Below are positions 25,343 to 33,397 of a stretch of DNA of 64,000 nt, one piece after another. The translations under genes were made by a program, and so were the position numbers. The stretch is taken from NCBI RefSeq assembly GCF_004348455.1, contig NZ_SMKA01000012.1, positions 16,022 through 80,021 on the forward strand, written 5' to 3'. Position 1 is the first letter of the stretch. Each line of letters starts with the position of its first letter. The notes under the pieces are model-generated. The model was not told the DNA's origin, made no database searches, and saw only the letters and a program-made list of their open reading frames with translations. The DNA is from Kribbella albertanoniae (GTDB lineage Bacteria > Actinomycetota > Actinomycetes > Propionibacteriales > Kribbellaceae).

Positions 25343-27936
25343 GACTCCGCCATCCAGCGCCGCGGGCCACCATGCTGAAGGCGGAGCAGGAAGGCCACCC
25401 AGCCGGACACCCCTACCGCGTAGTCGGCGCCGAAGCCGCGCATCGATTCGTCGGGAGCCAGCAGTTGCCCGTCCACCGAGGCGGCGCGGGCAGCGATCGC
25501 CTCGGCCAGCCCCTCGGCGCGGAACCGGTGCAACTCTTTCCCGGTCGCCTCCGCCAGGTCGAGCAGGAACTCGCCGGTACCGGCCAACCCGTGGCAGACG
25601 CTGGTGCCGGCGAGCCACCTGCGTCTCCAGACGGCCTCGGCAGCGCCTTCAGCCAGTTCGAGCGTGCGCGGGTCGCCGGTCGTCCGCCAGAGCCGCACCA
25701 GAAAGGTCCCGATGCCGGCGGACCCGCTGCACCAGTAATCGAGCGGACGGGAGTCGTTGGGGCCAGAGGTCCACAAGGTGCCCTCGTCGCTCTCGAGCGC
25801 CTCCTGGTCGAACAACCGGCCCGCTTCAACCGCCAGGTCGATCCACTCGGGCTCGTCCAGACGAGTACCGGCAGCAAGCAGGTACGACGCGATACCCGCC
25901 GTACCGTGCGCGAATCCGTAGTCGGTGAGGCCGGCCAGCTTCGAGTCGAACGTGTCCGGGACCGGCCACAGCAACCGGCCGGCCTGCCGCTCGGCACGAT
26001 CGGCCAGGACCTCTGCGTACTTGCGGGCGCGGGCGGCAAGGGCCGGATCGTGGGTGTGGTTCCAGAGCTCGAGAGTCGCGAATCCGGCGCCGGCCAGACC
26101 GTGGGTGACGTCTGGGTTCGGCCACTCCAGCGGCAGCCGTCCGAGCTGGGTCATCGCGTACGCCGACAGGTCGTCGTCAGCCAGCAGGCGTGCTGCCTCA
26201 TGCAGCGCGACGATCGTGCCGGCCCGGCCGAAGTACAAGCCCGGCAACAGCTCGGGGCTGGGCCCGAGGCGCTCCCGGATCCATCCCGCGGCGGCCTGCA
26301 CGCCGTCGACCGCCGCCGCGTCCTCACGAAGCTCGGCCACCCACGTCAGCACGGCCATCGGCCCAGCGGCCCCGTGGTAGATGTTGCAGGGATCGCCCGA
26401 GTCGCCGTACACGCTTGGCGGCCAGAGTCGTTCGCCGGTGTTCGGGTCCAGCTTGGCGAGCAGATGGCTGACGCCGTTGTCCAGCAACCCACCCGGCCCG
26501 TACGACGCCGAGGTGTTCGCACTCGCCGCAGGAACGTGGTTGCCGGCCAGGAAGGCCCGGGCTTTCTCGAGGCCCCAACGGTCTGCGGGATCCGGTCTGC
26601 GGAGACCCAGGATGAGCGGCAGCGCCTCGGCCGTTCGATCATCGGTCTCGGCGATCAGCGTGAGCCACGCCTCCAGCCGCTTGGCCTCCTGCGCAGGGTC
26701 GGTCCCGGGCGGAACCGCCTCGGTCAGGATCGGGTCCGCCCCCGTGCAGAGCAGGAAGAGCAGCCCGCCAAGGGCGTGGTGATCCGCAGCCGGGGTCGCC
26801 TCGTCGCGTCGCGAGATCTCGGGAGCGCCGTACCCGGGTGTCACGGCTGCCACCGACTTCGTCCCCGCCAGCGCGGCGTACTCCAGGTCGATGATCGCGA
26901 GCGTGCCGTCCTCGCGAACCATCACGTTCAGCGGTGACAGGTCGCGCAGCACCACACCCTGGGCATGGACGGCTGCCACCAGATCGATCAACCGGCCGGC
27001 CGTCTCGCGCCAGGGCAACGCCACCGGCTGTTCGGCCCGCCAGGCCCGCAAGGTCTTGCCGTCGATCCGTTCCTGCACGAGGAAGAGGTCGCCGTCCTGG
27101 TCGAACAAGGCGATCCGCCGAGGTGCCGGACTCTGCTCGCCCAGCTGGTCGAGCATCTCCGCCTCGTTCCGCAGCGCCGCCTGCAGGTCCCAGCCGTCCG
27201 GTCCGTCGCCGACCCCGGCCCGGGCCTGTTTGACGATCACCTCGTCACCGGTGACCTGGTCGATCGCCTCGAAGACGCCGCCCTTGTTGGCATGCCGGAT
27301 CGCCCGCCGGACCACGAACCGGCCGGCCAGCAACACCCCGTCCACCTCTTCGGCCACGACCGGCTGCTCGTCGGGAAACGGCAGCGGTGCCCACTCCGGT
27401 GGGTTGAACCAGGCATCCCGGCGGTCCTCGACCTTGCTGCCGTCCGGCGCCGTGATCACCTCGAGCAGATGACCGTCGTTGCCGAGTCGCTGCTCGCCGA
27501 TGAAGGCGCCGTACCGGTAGTGCACCAGGCTGCCGGGCCGGTACGGCCGGTCGGACAGGATCGTCGGGCCGGGCAGGCCGTCGGTGGCTTGGTGCAGCTC
27601 CGCGGCGAGGCAGCGGAACTGGTCGTCGTCGACCGGGTAGATCGTGACGAACTTGCCGGCGCCACCCCGCGGGTAGTGGCCGCCGTTCAGCTCACGGACG
27701 TGCTCGGGCGAACCGGCGAACTTGAAGACGCAGCCGGCCGGGACGAGCACGTCGAGGACCCTGGTCAGCACCTCCGGCGCGGAGGCGACGGTGGCCGACA
27801 CGTGCAGCTTCCAGCCCTGCGCTCGGGTCTCGACCCCGTCCGGACGCACCGTGCACCAGAAATCGGTCTCCCGGACGGACCAGCCCGGCACGTTCGTCAG
27901 ACGGGCTTCGGTGATGTCGACGAGAGGTGACGGCAT
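25339..27936 (-). CDS. Trifunctional lanthipeptide synthetase (LanL/LanKC type)
   Basis: 865 residues from ATG 27936. Residues 1-200 are the phosphoSer/Thr lyase domain (WKLHVSAT, YPRGGAGKFVTIYP, SDRPYRPGSLVHYRYG). About 205-480 form a Ser/Thr kinase domain with catalytic loop LRDLSPLNVMV and metal-binding IDLEYA. About 520-865 form the LanC-like cyclase. Its zinc ligands C736 (WCSGSAG), C781 and H782 (CHGLAG) are all present, which favours class IV (LanL) over class III LanKC, whose cyclase lacks them. It phosphorylates and eliminates Ser/Thr in the precursors and closes thioether rings. First gene of the minus-strand operon. Confidence 0.92.
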   Translation of the reverse strand: MPSPLVDITEARLTNVPGWSVRETDFWCTVRPDGVETRAQGWKLHVSATVASAPEVLTRVLDVLVPAGCVFKFAGSPEHVRELNGGHYPRGGAGKFVTIYPVDDDQFRCLAAELHQATDGLPGPTILSDRPYRPGSLVHYRYGAFIGEQRLGNDGHLLEVITAPDGSKVEDRRDAWFNPPEWAPLPFPDEQPVVAEEVDGVLLAGRFVVRRAIRHANKGGVFEAIDQVTGDEVIVKQARAGVGDGPDGWDLQAALRNEAEMLDQLGEQSPAPRRIALFDQDGDLFLVQERIDGKTLRAWRAEQPVALPWRETAGRLIDLVAAVHAQGVVLRDLSPLNVMVREDGTLAIIDLEYAALAGTKSVAAVTPGYGAPEISRRDEATPAADHHALGGLLFLLCTGADPILTEAVPPGTDPAQEAKRLEAWLTLIAETDDRTAEALPLILGLRRPDPADRWGLEKARAFLAGNHVPAASANTSASYGPGGLLDNGVSHLLAKLDPNTGERLWPPSVYGDSGDPCNIYHGAAGPMAVLTWVAELREDAAAVDGVQAAAGWIRERLGPSPELLPGLYFGRAGTIVALHEAARLLADDDLSAYAMTQLGRLPLEWPNPDVTHGLAGAGFATLELWNHTHDPALAARARKYAEVLADRAERQAGRLLWPVPDTFDSKLAGLTDYGFAHGTAGIASYLLAAGTRLDEPEWIDLAVEAGRLFDQEALESDEGTLWTSGPNDSRPLDYWCSGSAGIGTFLVRLWRTTGDPRTLELAEGAAEAVWRRRWLAGTSVCHGLAGTGEFLLDLAEATGKELHRFRAEGLAEAIAARAASVDGQLLAPDESMRGFGADYAVGVSGWVAFLLRLQHGGPRRWMAES

Positions 27937-28007
27937 GCCGATAGCTAACGCCGGAGGGCTTCCCGGACGACAGGGAGTAGTGCCCCCAGGAAGCCGGGAA
28001 ACAGCGC

Positions 28008-28032
28008 ATCCACGGACAAGTTGTCCGTGGAT
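28008..28032. promoter_or_regulatory. Perfect 25-bp palindrome, candidate operator between lanL and the quinone reductase gene
   Basis: Arms ATCCACGGACAA (28008-28019) and TTGTCCGTGGAT (28021-28032) are exact inverted repeats around one G. The site is 72 bp upstream of the synthetase start on one strand and 95 bp upstream of the reductase start on the other, with a TTGACA box at 28072-28077. Position and symmetry suit a dimeric regulator. The LuxR-type regulator of the same operon is one candidate. Confidence 0.7.
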
Positions 28033-28126
28033 AGATGTGGCCTTCCTGCGATTTTCGGTGCGGGTGATGCTTTGACAGGTCACGCCTCCAAGGCGATGCA
28101 TCAACCAAACGAAAGCGGTGGTTCGC

Positions 28127-29071
28127 ATGAAGGCAGTACGTTTCCACGAGTACGGCGACCCGAGCGTTCTGCACGTCGAAGAGGTGGATCGGCCCGTTCC
28201 CGGCGCCGGACAGATCCGGATCCGGGTGGCCGCGACGTCGTTCAATGGTGTCGAAGGCAACATTCGCGCGGGGTTCATGCAAGGACCCATCCCGGTGAAG
28301 CTTCCGCATACTCCGGGCATCGACGTGGCCGGCACGGTCGACGCGTTGGGTGCGGGCGTCGATGGCTTCGAGGTCGGCGCCGAAGTGATCGGCTTCCTGC
28401 CGATGGCAGAACCCGGTGCAGCTGCGGAGTACGCCCTTGCGCCGGCCGAAATCCTGACGCGAGCGCCGAAGAGCATTCCACTGCCCGATGCCGCGGCCCT
28501 GCCGCTGGTAGGCCTGACTGCCTGGCAGGCCCTTTTCGACCACGCCAAACTCACGAGCGGGCAGCGCGTGCTGATCAACGGCGCGGGCGGCGGCGTCGGC
28601 GGTTACGCCGTCCAACTGGCCAAGCGCGCCGACGCCCACGTGATCGCGGTGGTCGGTCCCCGGAGCAGTGAACAGGCCAAGGCAGACGGCGCCGACGAGA
28701 TCATCGACTTCACCACGACCGAGCTGATGGACGCCGTAGCCGAACCGGTCGACGTCGTACTCAACCTCGCACCGGTCGAACCGGCACAGCTGGCCGCGCT
28801 GGTCACTCTGATCCGCCCAGGCGGCGTACTGGTCAACACGACGGTCTGGATGCCTGCGCCCTCGGACGAGCAGCGGGATGTGCGGGGCATCGACCTGTTC
28901 GTCAACAGCAACGCCGACCAACTGGCAGAACTCGTCGGGCTGGTCGACTCCGGCGAGCTCAACGTCGCCGTCGCGCAGCGGGTGCCGCTGGCCGAGTTGC
29001 TGACCGTCCATGCGCAGGCCGCCGCAGGCACGCTGCCCGGCAAGGTCATCATCGTCGCACCCTCCGCCTGA
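28127..29071 (+). CDS. NADP-dependent quinone oxidoreductase-like MDR protein
   Basis: 314 residues from ATG 28127 (MKAVRFHEYGDPSVL); an in-frame GTG nine bases earlier is less likely. GroES-like N-terminal domain with GVEGNIRAG, and a Rossmann domain with GAGGGVGGYAVQLAK. The structural and catalytic zinc ligands of alcohol dehydrogenases are absent, as in the quinone oxidoreductase/crotonyl-CoA-like branch. Likely reduces quinones or alpha,beta-unsaturated carbonyls with NADPH. Divergent from the lanthipeptide operon; no clear functional link. Confidence 0.87.
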   Translation: MKAVRFHEYGDPSVLHVEEVDRPVPGAGQIRIRVAATSFNGVEGNIRAGFMQGPIPVKLPHTPGIDVAGTVDALGAGVDGFEVGAEVIGFLPMAEPGAAAEYALAPAEILTRAPKSIPLPDAAALPLVGLTAWQALFDHAKLTSGQRVLINGAGGGVGGYAVQLAKRADAHVIAVVGPRSSEQAKADGADEIIDFTTTELMDAVAEPVDVVLNLAPVEPAQLAALVTLIRPGGVLVNTTVWMPAPSDEQRDVRGIDLFVNSNADQLAELVGLVDSGELNVAVAQRVPLAELLTVHAQAAAGTLPGKVIIVAPSA

Positions 29072-29086
29072 CCGCGAGGAGCTCTC

Positions 29087-29266
29087 ATGAACGACTACTC
29101 CGCTTTCGCCGTACCCGGCACCACGGAGTACGACAAGGCGTGTGCGGTCCAGAAGCCGCAACAGACGCATGCCGACGAGACCCAGGTCCGGGTGGATCGC
29201 GTACGGCGTGCCGTCGACCCGACCGGTCTGTTCGCCGGCGATACCCCGCGCGGTGACAAAGCCTGA
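29087..29266 (+). pseudogene. Internally deleted FAD-linked oxidase remnant (or small unknown ORF)
   Basis: A 59-residue frame with a good AGGAG upstream. The start (FAVPGTTEYDKACAV) resembles the beginning of FAD-binding type 4 (berberine-bridge) oxidases, and the end (RVDRVRRAVDPTGLFAGD) resembles their C-terminus; everything between is missing. The simplest reading is an in-frame internal deletion of such a gene. A genuine small protein cannot be excluded. Confidence 0.45.
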
Positions 29267-29308
29267 GGATGCTGGAAATCTTTTCGATCCATTGACCTTC
29301 GGTGAAGA

Positions 29309-29331
29309 ATGATGGAAATTGCTTCCATCAT
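29309..29331. promoter_or_regulatory. Inverted repeat overlapping the RpiR promoter/start, candidate autoregulatory operator
   Basis: ATGATGGAA (29309-29317) and TTCCATCAT (29323-29331) are perfect 9-bp arms with a 5-bp spacer. A TTGACC box at 29292-29297 followed after 17 bp by GAAATT (29315-29320) would put the -10 box inside the repeat, the usual arrangement for repression. Confidence 0.6.
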
Positions 29332-30217
29332 GGTTGCCCCCGGACTCCTTCAGCGGTTGCGCGCCGGCCAGTTGGCCGGCGCGCTGGATCAGATCTCTGC
29401 CTACCTGCTGGCCGAACCGGCCGAGGCGATGCACTTGACGATCAGCGAGCTCGCCGAACGCACCGGCACGTCCGCCGGCACCGTGACCAGGTTCTGCCAT
29501 CACCTGGGCCTGCCAGGGTTCGCCGGTCTCAAGGTTGCGCTTGCCGAGGAGGTCGGCCGCGCCGCGCCGAGCCGCTGGAACACCGATATCGGCCGCGCGA
29601 TCCAGCCCAGCGACGACCTCGACCAGGTGCTCAAGGTGATCGTCGCCGCCAACACCCGGGCCATCTGTGACACCGCCGACCAGCTGGACCTCGCCGAGAT
29701 CGACCGGGTCGCTCGCGCGCTCACCGACGCCCGCAACATCTACCTGTTCGGTGTCGGAACCAGCGCCATTTCCGCGGACGAGCTGCGGATCCGGCTGCAG
29801 CGCATCGGGTTCTCCTGCTGGCTGTGCCCCGACGTCCACAACGCACTGATCTCCATTGCACTGGCCGACGAGCGCGACATCGTCTTCGGGATCTCGCACT
29901 CCGGCCAGATCACCGAGACGATCGACCTCCTGCAAGCCGCTGCCGCCCGCGGCGTCCGGACCGTCGCCGTCACCAACGACCAGGCCTCGACCCTGGCCGC
30001 GGCAGCCGAGCTCGTGCTCACCACGGCACGAACCGGTACGGCGCACGCCGACGCCCTGGCAGATCGCCATTCACAGCTACTCGTCCTCGACGTCCTCTAC
30101 ACGCGGGTCGCCCAGCTCAACCACGATCGCACCGTGGCCGCGCTCGAGATCACCGCCGCAATGATCGATCCGCGCCGGATACCGAGGCCCGCCCGGCGCC
30201 GTACCCCGCCCAGCTGA
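29330..30217 (+). CDS. MurR/RpiR family transcriptional regulator with SIS domain
   Basis: 295 residues from ATG 29330; an upstream ATG at 29309 would lie inside the palindrome and has no ribosome binding site. The N-terminal RpiR HTH reads LTISELAERTGTSAGTVTRFCHHLGLPGFAGLKVAL. The C-terminal SIS domain (IYLFGVGTSAIS, VFGISHSGQITETIDLL, VAVTNDQAS) binds phosphosugars. Translation may be leaderless. The following gene for a secreted protein starts 10 bp downstream and is probably cotranscribed. Confidence 0.88.
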   Translation: MVAPGLLQRLRAGQLAGALDQISAYLLAEPAEAMHLTISELAERTGTSAGTVTRFCHHLGLPGFAGLKVALAEEVGRAAPSRWNTDIGRAIQPSDDLDQVLKVIVAANTRAICDTADQLDLAEIDRVARALTDARNIYLFGVGTSAISADELRIRLQRIGFSCWLCPDVHNALISIALADERDIVFGISHSGQITETIDLLQAAAARGVRTVAVTNDQASTLAAAAELVLTTARTGTAHADALADRHSQLLVLDVLYTRVAQLNHDRTVAALEITAAMIDPRRIPRPARRRTPPS

Positions 30218-30227
30218 AGGAGTCACC

Positions 30228-31457
30228 ATGACCCCGTCCCGCCGTACCGTCCTCGGCAGCATCGCTGCCCTCGGCACAGCGCTCGCGATCCCCACCACGG
30301 CACACGCTGGTTCAGGCCCCGCCAGTCGATGCACCCGACGCGCGACCGAGGCGTCGGTCGCGGACGCCTTCGCCTTCCTGGCCCAGAAAATCGACCAGTA
30401 CGGCGCCGGCACCACCCTGCGCGTCCCGCAGAGCTACACCGGTGGCTACTTCGCCGGGATCAACTTCGTCTCCTCATTCCTGTACGACGACGCGCCGACC
30501 ATCATCGCTCTCATCCAGGACGGGTCGCCCGCTCAGATGGCGCGCGCGAGGATGCTCGGCGACGTGATGCTCTATCTCCAGGCGAACGACCCGATCGGCG
30601 ACGGCCGCACCAGAGCGTCGTACCAGCCGAACCCGCTGATCACCCCCGACGGCAGCCCGTACATCGGCTCCCCCGCGGCGTACAGCGGAAACCAGGCGTG
30701 GGTCGGGATGGCGCTGTGCCACCTCTACAAGTCGACCGGCCTCAACAAGTACCTGACCGGCGCTCTCACCGCGGCCAACTGGATCCAGTCCAAGACCTGG
30801 TCGGGCGCCGGCATCCCCGGCTACACCGGCGGCCGGAACGCTGACGATCAGCCGATGACCTTCAAGGCCACCGAGCACAACATCGACATCGGCGCATTCT
30901 TTGCGATGCTCCACCAGCAGACCGGCAACCAGGTCTGGCTGACCCGATCCCAGCAGGCGTTCAGCTTTGTCCAGGCGATGTGGGACAACCCCGGACGGAT
31001 GATCTGGACCGGTACCAACCCCGACGGCGTGACCATCAACCGCACCCCGATCCCGGCCGACGTACAGACCTGGGCTTACCTCGCCACCAAGGACGCCCGC
31101 TACAGCCAGGCCGTCGACTGGACGATCGCCAACCTCACCGCGTCCGACAACGGTTTCACCGGGATCAGCTTCAGCAACACCGACACCAGCAAGGTCTGGT
31201 TCGAGGGCACCGCCCACCTTGTTGCCGCACTCAACCTGCGACAGGCCAGTGGCGACAGCGCACGCATCGCCAGTTACCTGGCCAGCCTGCGCGATGCCCA
31301 GCTGCGCGCGCCCAACAACGACGGCAAGGGCATCGTCGCCGCATCCAGCGACGGCCTCGACACCGGCTTCGGAGACCTGTACTACGCCTCCCTGCACACC
31401 GGCGCCACCGCCTGGTACCTGCTCGCCGCGACCGTCGCCAACCCGTTCAGGCTGTAA
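30228..31457 (+). CDS. Tat-secreted protein, probable alpha/alpha-toroid glycan-processing enzyme
   Basis: 409 residues with a twin-arginine signal (PSRRTVLGSIAALGTALA) cleaved near THA. The mature protein is Trp/Tyr/Ala-rich with repeated helical hairpins (NQAWVGMALCHLYKSTG, TEHNIDIGAFFAMLHQQTG, DVQTWAYLATKD, FEGTAHLVAALNL), the look of six-hairpin glycosidase-like barrels. I see no diagnostic catalytic motif, so the substrate is unknown. Pairing with a phosphosugar-responsive RpiR regulator supports a carbohydrate role. Confidence 0.72.
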   Translation: MTPSRRTVLGSIAALGTALAIPTTAHAGSGPASRCTRRATEASVADAFAFLAQKIDQYGAGTTLRVPQSYTGGYFAGINFVSSFLYDDAPTIIALIQDGSPAQMARARMLGDVMLYLQANDPIGDGRTRASYQPNPLITPDGSPYIGSPAAYSGNQAWVGMALCHLYKSTGLNKYLTGALTAANWIQSKTWSGAGIPGYTGGRNADDQPMTFKATEHNIDIGAFFAMLHQQTGNQVWLTRSQQAFSFVQAMWDNPGRMIWTGTNPDGVTINRTPIPADVQTWAYLATKDARYSQAVDWTIANLTASDNGFTGISFSNTDTSKVWFEGTAHLVAALNLRQASGDSARIASYLASLRDAQLRAPNNDGKGIVAASSDGLDTGFGDLYYASLHTGATAWYLLAATVANPFRL

Positions 31458-31545
31458 CAGCCGGCTCTCCGGTACTCTGACCGAACCTACTCAACCGGAC
31501 GAAATCCTCCGCTACTGTCCGGACGAGCGCAGGAGGTTGGACATC

Positions 31546-32409
31546 ATGGACCGGGAGTTGCTGGCGGACTTTCTCCGCGCGCGTCGTACGGCGCTGCAAC
31601 CTGAGGATGTCGGGCTTCCGCGCGGAGCCCGGCGCCGGACGGGTGGTCTGCGTCGCGAAGAGGTCGCCGCGCTGGCCGGGATGTCGGCCGACTACTACAG
31701 CCGGATGGAACAGCAGCGTGGCCCGGTGCCCTCGGAGCAGATGCTGGCCGCGCTGGCCCGAGCACTGCGGCTGACCATGAGCGAACGCGACCATCTGTTC
31801 GGACTGGGCGGCCATCCGGCACCGCGGCGGGTGCTGCGCGATGACCACATCAGCCCGACCATGATGCGCATCATGGACCGCCTGTCCGACACACCCGCGC
31901 TCGTGATGTCCCGATTCGGCGAGACACTGCTGCAGACCCGCCCGGCCGTCGCGTTGCTGGGTGACTACACCAGGTTCAGCGGGATGTCGCGCTACCTGGT
32001 GTATCGGTGGTTCACCGACCCAGCTGCCCGCGAACTGTATGCGCCAGAAGATCACGCACTGCGTGGACGGGTCTTCACTGTCGACATCCGGGCCGCCTAC
32101 ACCGCCGACCCCCATGGCAGAGCAGGCGAGATCGTCGCCGCACTCCTGGACGTCAGCCCCGAGTTTGCCGAGGTCTGGAGCAGGCACGAGATCGATGTCA
32201 CCCATCACCACGACCTCAAGCGCTATCGCCATCCCGAACTGGGCGAGCTGGAGCTCTACTGCCAGCCGCTACTGGACGCCGACCAGGCTCAAGAACTGCT
32301 GGTCTTCACCGCCACCCCCGGCTCCCCGAGCGAGGCGAAGCTCAAGCTGCTCACCACCATGGAGGGACGCGACGACCAGTCACCGGCGACGTCTCCAGAG
32401 CACGTTTGA
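31546..32409 (+). CDS. XRE family regulator with MmyB-like ligand-binding domain
   Basis: 287 residues from ATG 31546, preceded by AGGAGG at 31531-31536. The N-terminal XRE HTH (RRTGGLRREEVAALAGMSADYYSRMEQQRG) is followed by the MLTR/MmyB PAS-like domain (ALVMSRFGETLLQTRPAVALLGD, HHHDLKRYRHPELGELEL). Members of this group bind fatty-acid-like or aromatic ligands and often control an adjacent gene. The next gene is a TetR regulator 10 bp downstream, so a regulatory cascade is possible. Confidence 0.9.
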   Translation: MDRELLADFLRARRTALQPEDVGLPRGARRRTGGLRREEVAALAGMSADYYSRMEQQRGPVPSEQMLAALARALRLTMSERDHLFGLGGHPAPRRVLRDDHISPTMMRIMDRLSDTPALVMSRFGETLLQTRPAVALLGDYTRFSGMSRYLVYRWFTDPAARELYAPEDHALRGRVFTVDIRAAYTADPHGRAGEIVAALLDVSPEFAEVWSRHEIDVTHHHDLKRYRHPELGELELYCQPLLDADQAQELLVFTATPGSPSEAKLKLLTTMEGRDDQSPATSPEHV

Positions 32410-32418
32410 TCCACGCTG

Positions 32419-32991
32419 ATGACCACACCGCGACCCCGCAAGCTGCGCAAGGACGCCGCTGAGAACGCCGAGCGGCTCATCGCAGCGGCGGTCCGCGTGG
32501 GGCTGGCCGAGGGCAAGTTCGTGCCGATGGAACAGATTGCCGCTGAGGCAGGAGTCGGCGTCGGGACGCTGTACCGCCGCTACCCCAATCGGCAGGCGCT
32601 GCTCGAGGCGATGGCCGTTCGCGCCTACCGCCTGATCCTGGCGGAGGCGAAGGACGCGCTGAGCTCCGGCAGCACCGGTCACGACGCGATCAGCCGCTTC
32701 CTGCATCGCACGTTCGATCGTCGCGACGAGTTGGTGCTGCCGCTGCACGGAGCGCCGATGAGCCAAGGCACCGAGTCGGCCGAGCTACGAGCGGAGATGC
32801 ACCGGACGATGACTGCCATCCTCGAGCGCGGACATCGCGACGGTTCGGTCCGTGCGGACGTCGATGCGGGCACCGTGGTGCGTTTCGGTGCGATGCTCGC
32901 CCAACCGATGTCGAACGTGGCCGACTGGCCGCGTGCGGCCGCCGAGCAGCGCGCAGTATTCCTCCGCGGCATCGCACCCACCGACGGCTAG
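32419..32991 (+). CDS. TetR family transcriptional regulator
   Basis: 190 residues. The N-terminal HTH VPMEQIAAEAGVGVGTLYRRYPNRQALLEAM is typical. The C-terminal domain has DAISRFLHRTFDRRDELVLPLHG and is similar to regulators that repress efflux or oxidoreductase genes. It follows the XRE gene by 10 bp. It is 406 bp upstream of the MMPL transporter gene and could control it. Confidence 0.9.
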   Translation: MTTPRPRKLRKDAAENAERLIAAAVRVGLAEGKFVPMEQIAAEAGVGVGTLYRRYPNRQALLEAMAVRAYRLILAEAKDALSSGSTGHDAISRFLHRTFDRRDELVLPLHGAPMSQGTESAELRAEMHRTMTAILERGHRDGSVRADVDAGTVVRFGAMLAQPMSNVADWPRAAAEQRAVFLRGIAPTDG

Positions 32992-33397
32992 TTCGGCCGT
33001 GCCCGAAGCCCCCGCTCGGCAAGCCGCCGGAACCCTTTGCGATCTGGTGATAACCACTCCCGCTGACCCGGCCGGCTGCAACACTCGGCCCGGAAGGGAA
33101 CTCGTCGGGGGTCTCCTGGCAGCAATAGGCCGACCCGCGAATAAATGAGAGTTTTTCGATTTCCGGTGCGCTCTCATCCGCCTGAGGAGTCCGCCTGCGC
33201 GGACGCCCGAAGGCATTGCCGACGGTCATTTCCAGCGTTTCGGCGATGGTCATGTAATGACAACAGTCGAAGCTGGTGCTGCTTTTGGATTTCACTTGGA
33301 ACGGGGTTTGTGACGCACTAGTGTAAAGGCCAGTTACATCTCATCTGGGGCGGCGCTCGCGGCGGTCACACCGACGTGGGCAAGGGGAGGCTGGGTC
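32992..33397. other. Intergenic region upstream of the MMPL gene
   Basis: 406 bp without a coding frame of normal codon use. It is noticeably AT-richer from about 33140 onward, as expected for a promoter region. The only clear element is the TGT-N11-ACA inverted repeat at 33322-33338. No small gene or RNA was recognised. Confidence 0.6.
33322..33338. promoter_or_regulatory. TGT-N11-ACA inverted repeat upstream of MMPL, candidate TetR operator
   Basis: TGTAAAGGCCAGTTACA has 5-bp perfect arms (TGTAA/TTACA) and lies 60 bp before the MMPL start. An element of the same length and outer half-sites occurs at 52219-52235, before the small membrane protein gene at the other side of the PKS operon. 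Confidence 0.5.

Noticed and set aside
31450..31465. Short inverted repeat GGCTG/CAGCC around the stop of the Tat-secreted protein gene
   Set aside because: Only 5-bp arms and no U-tract; not enough for a terminator call.
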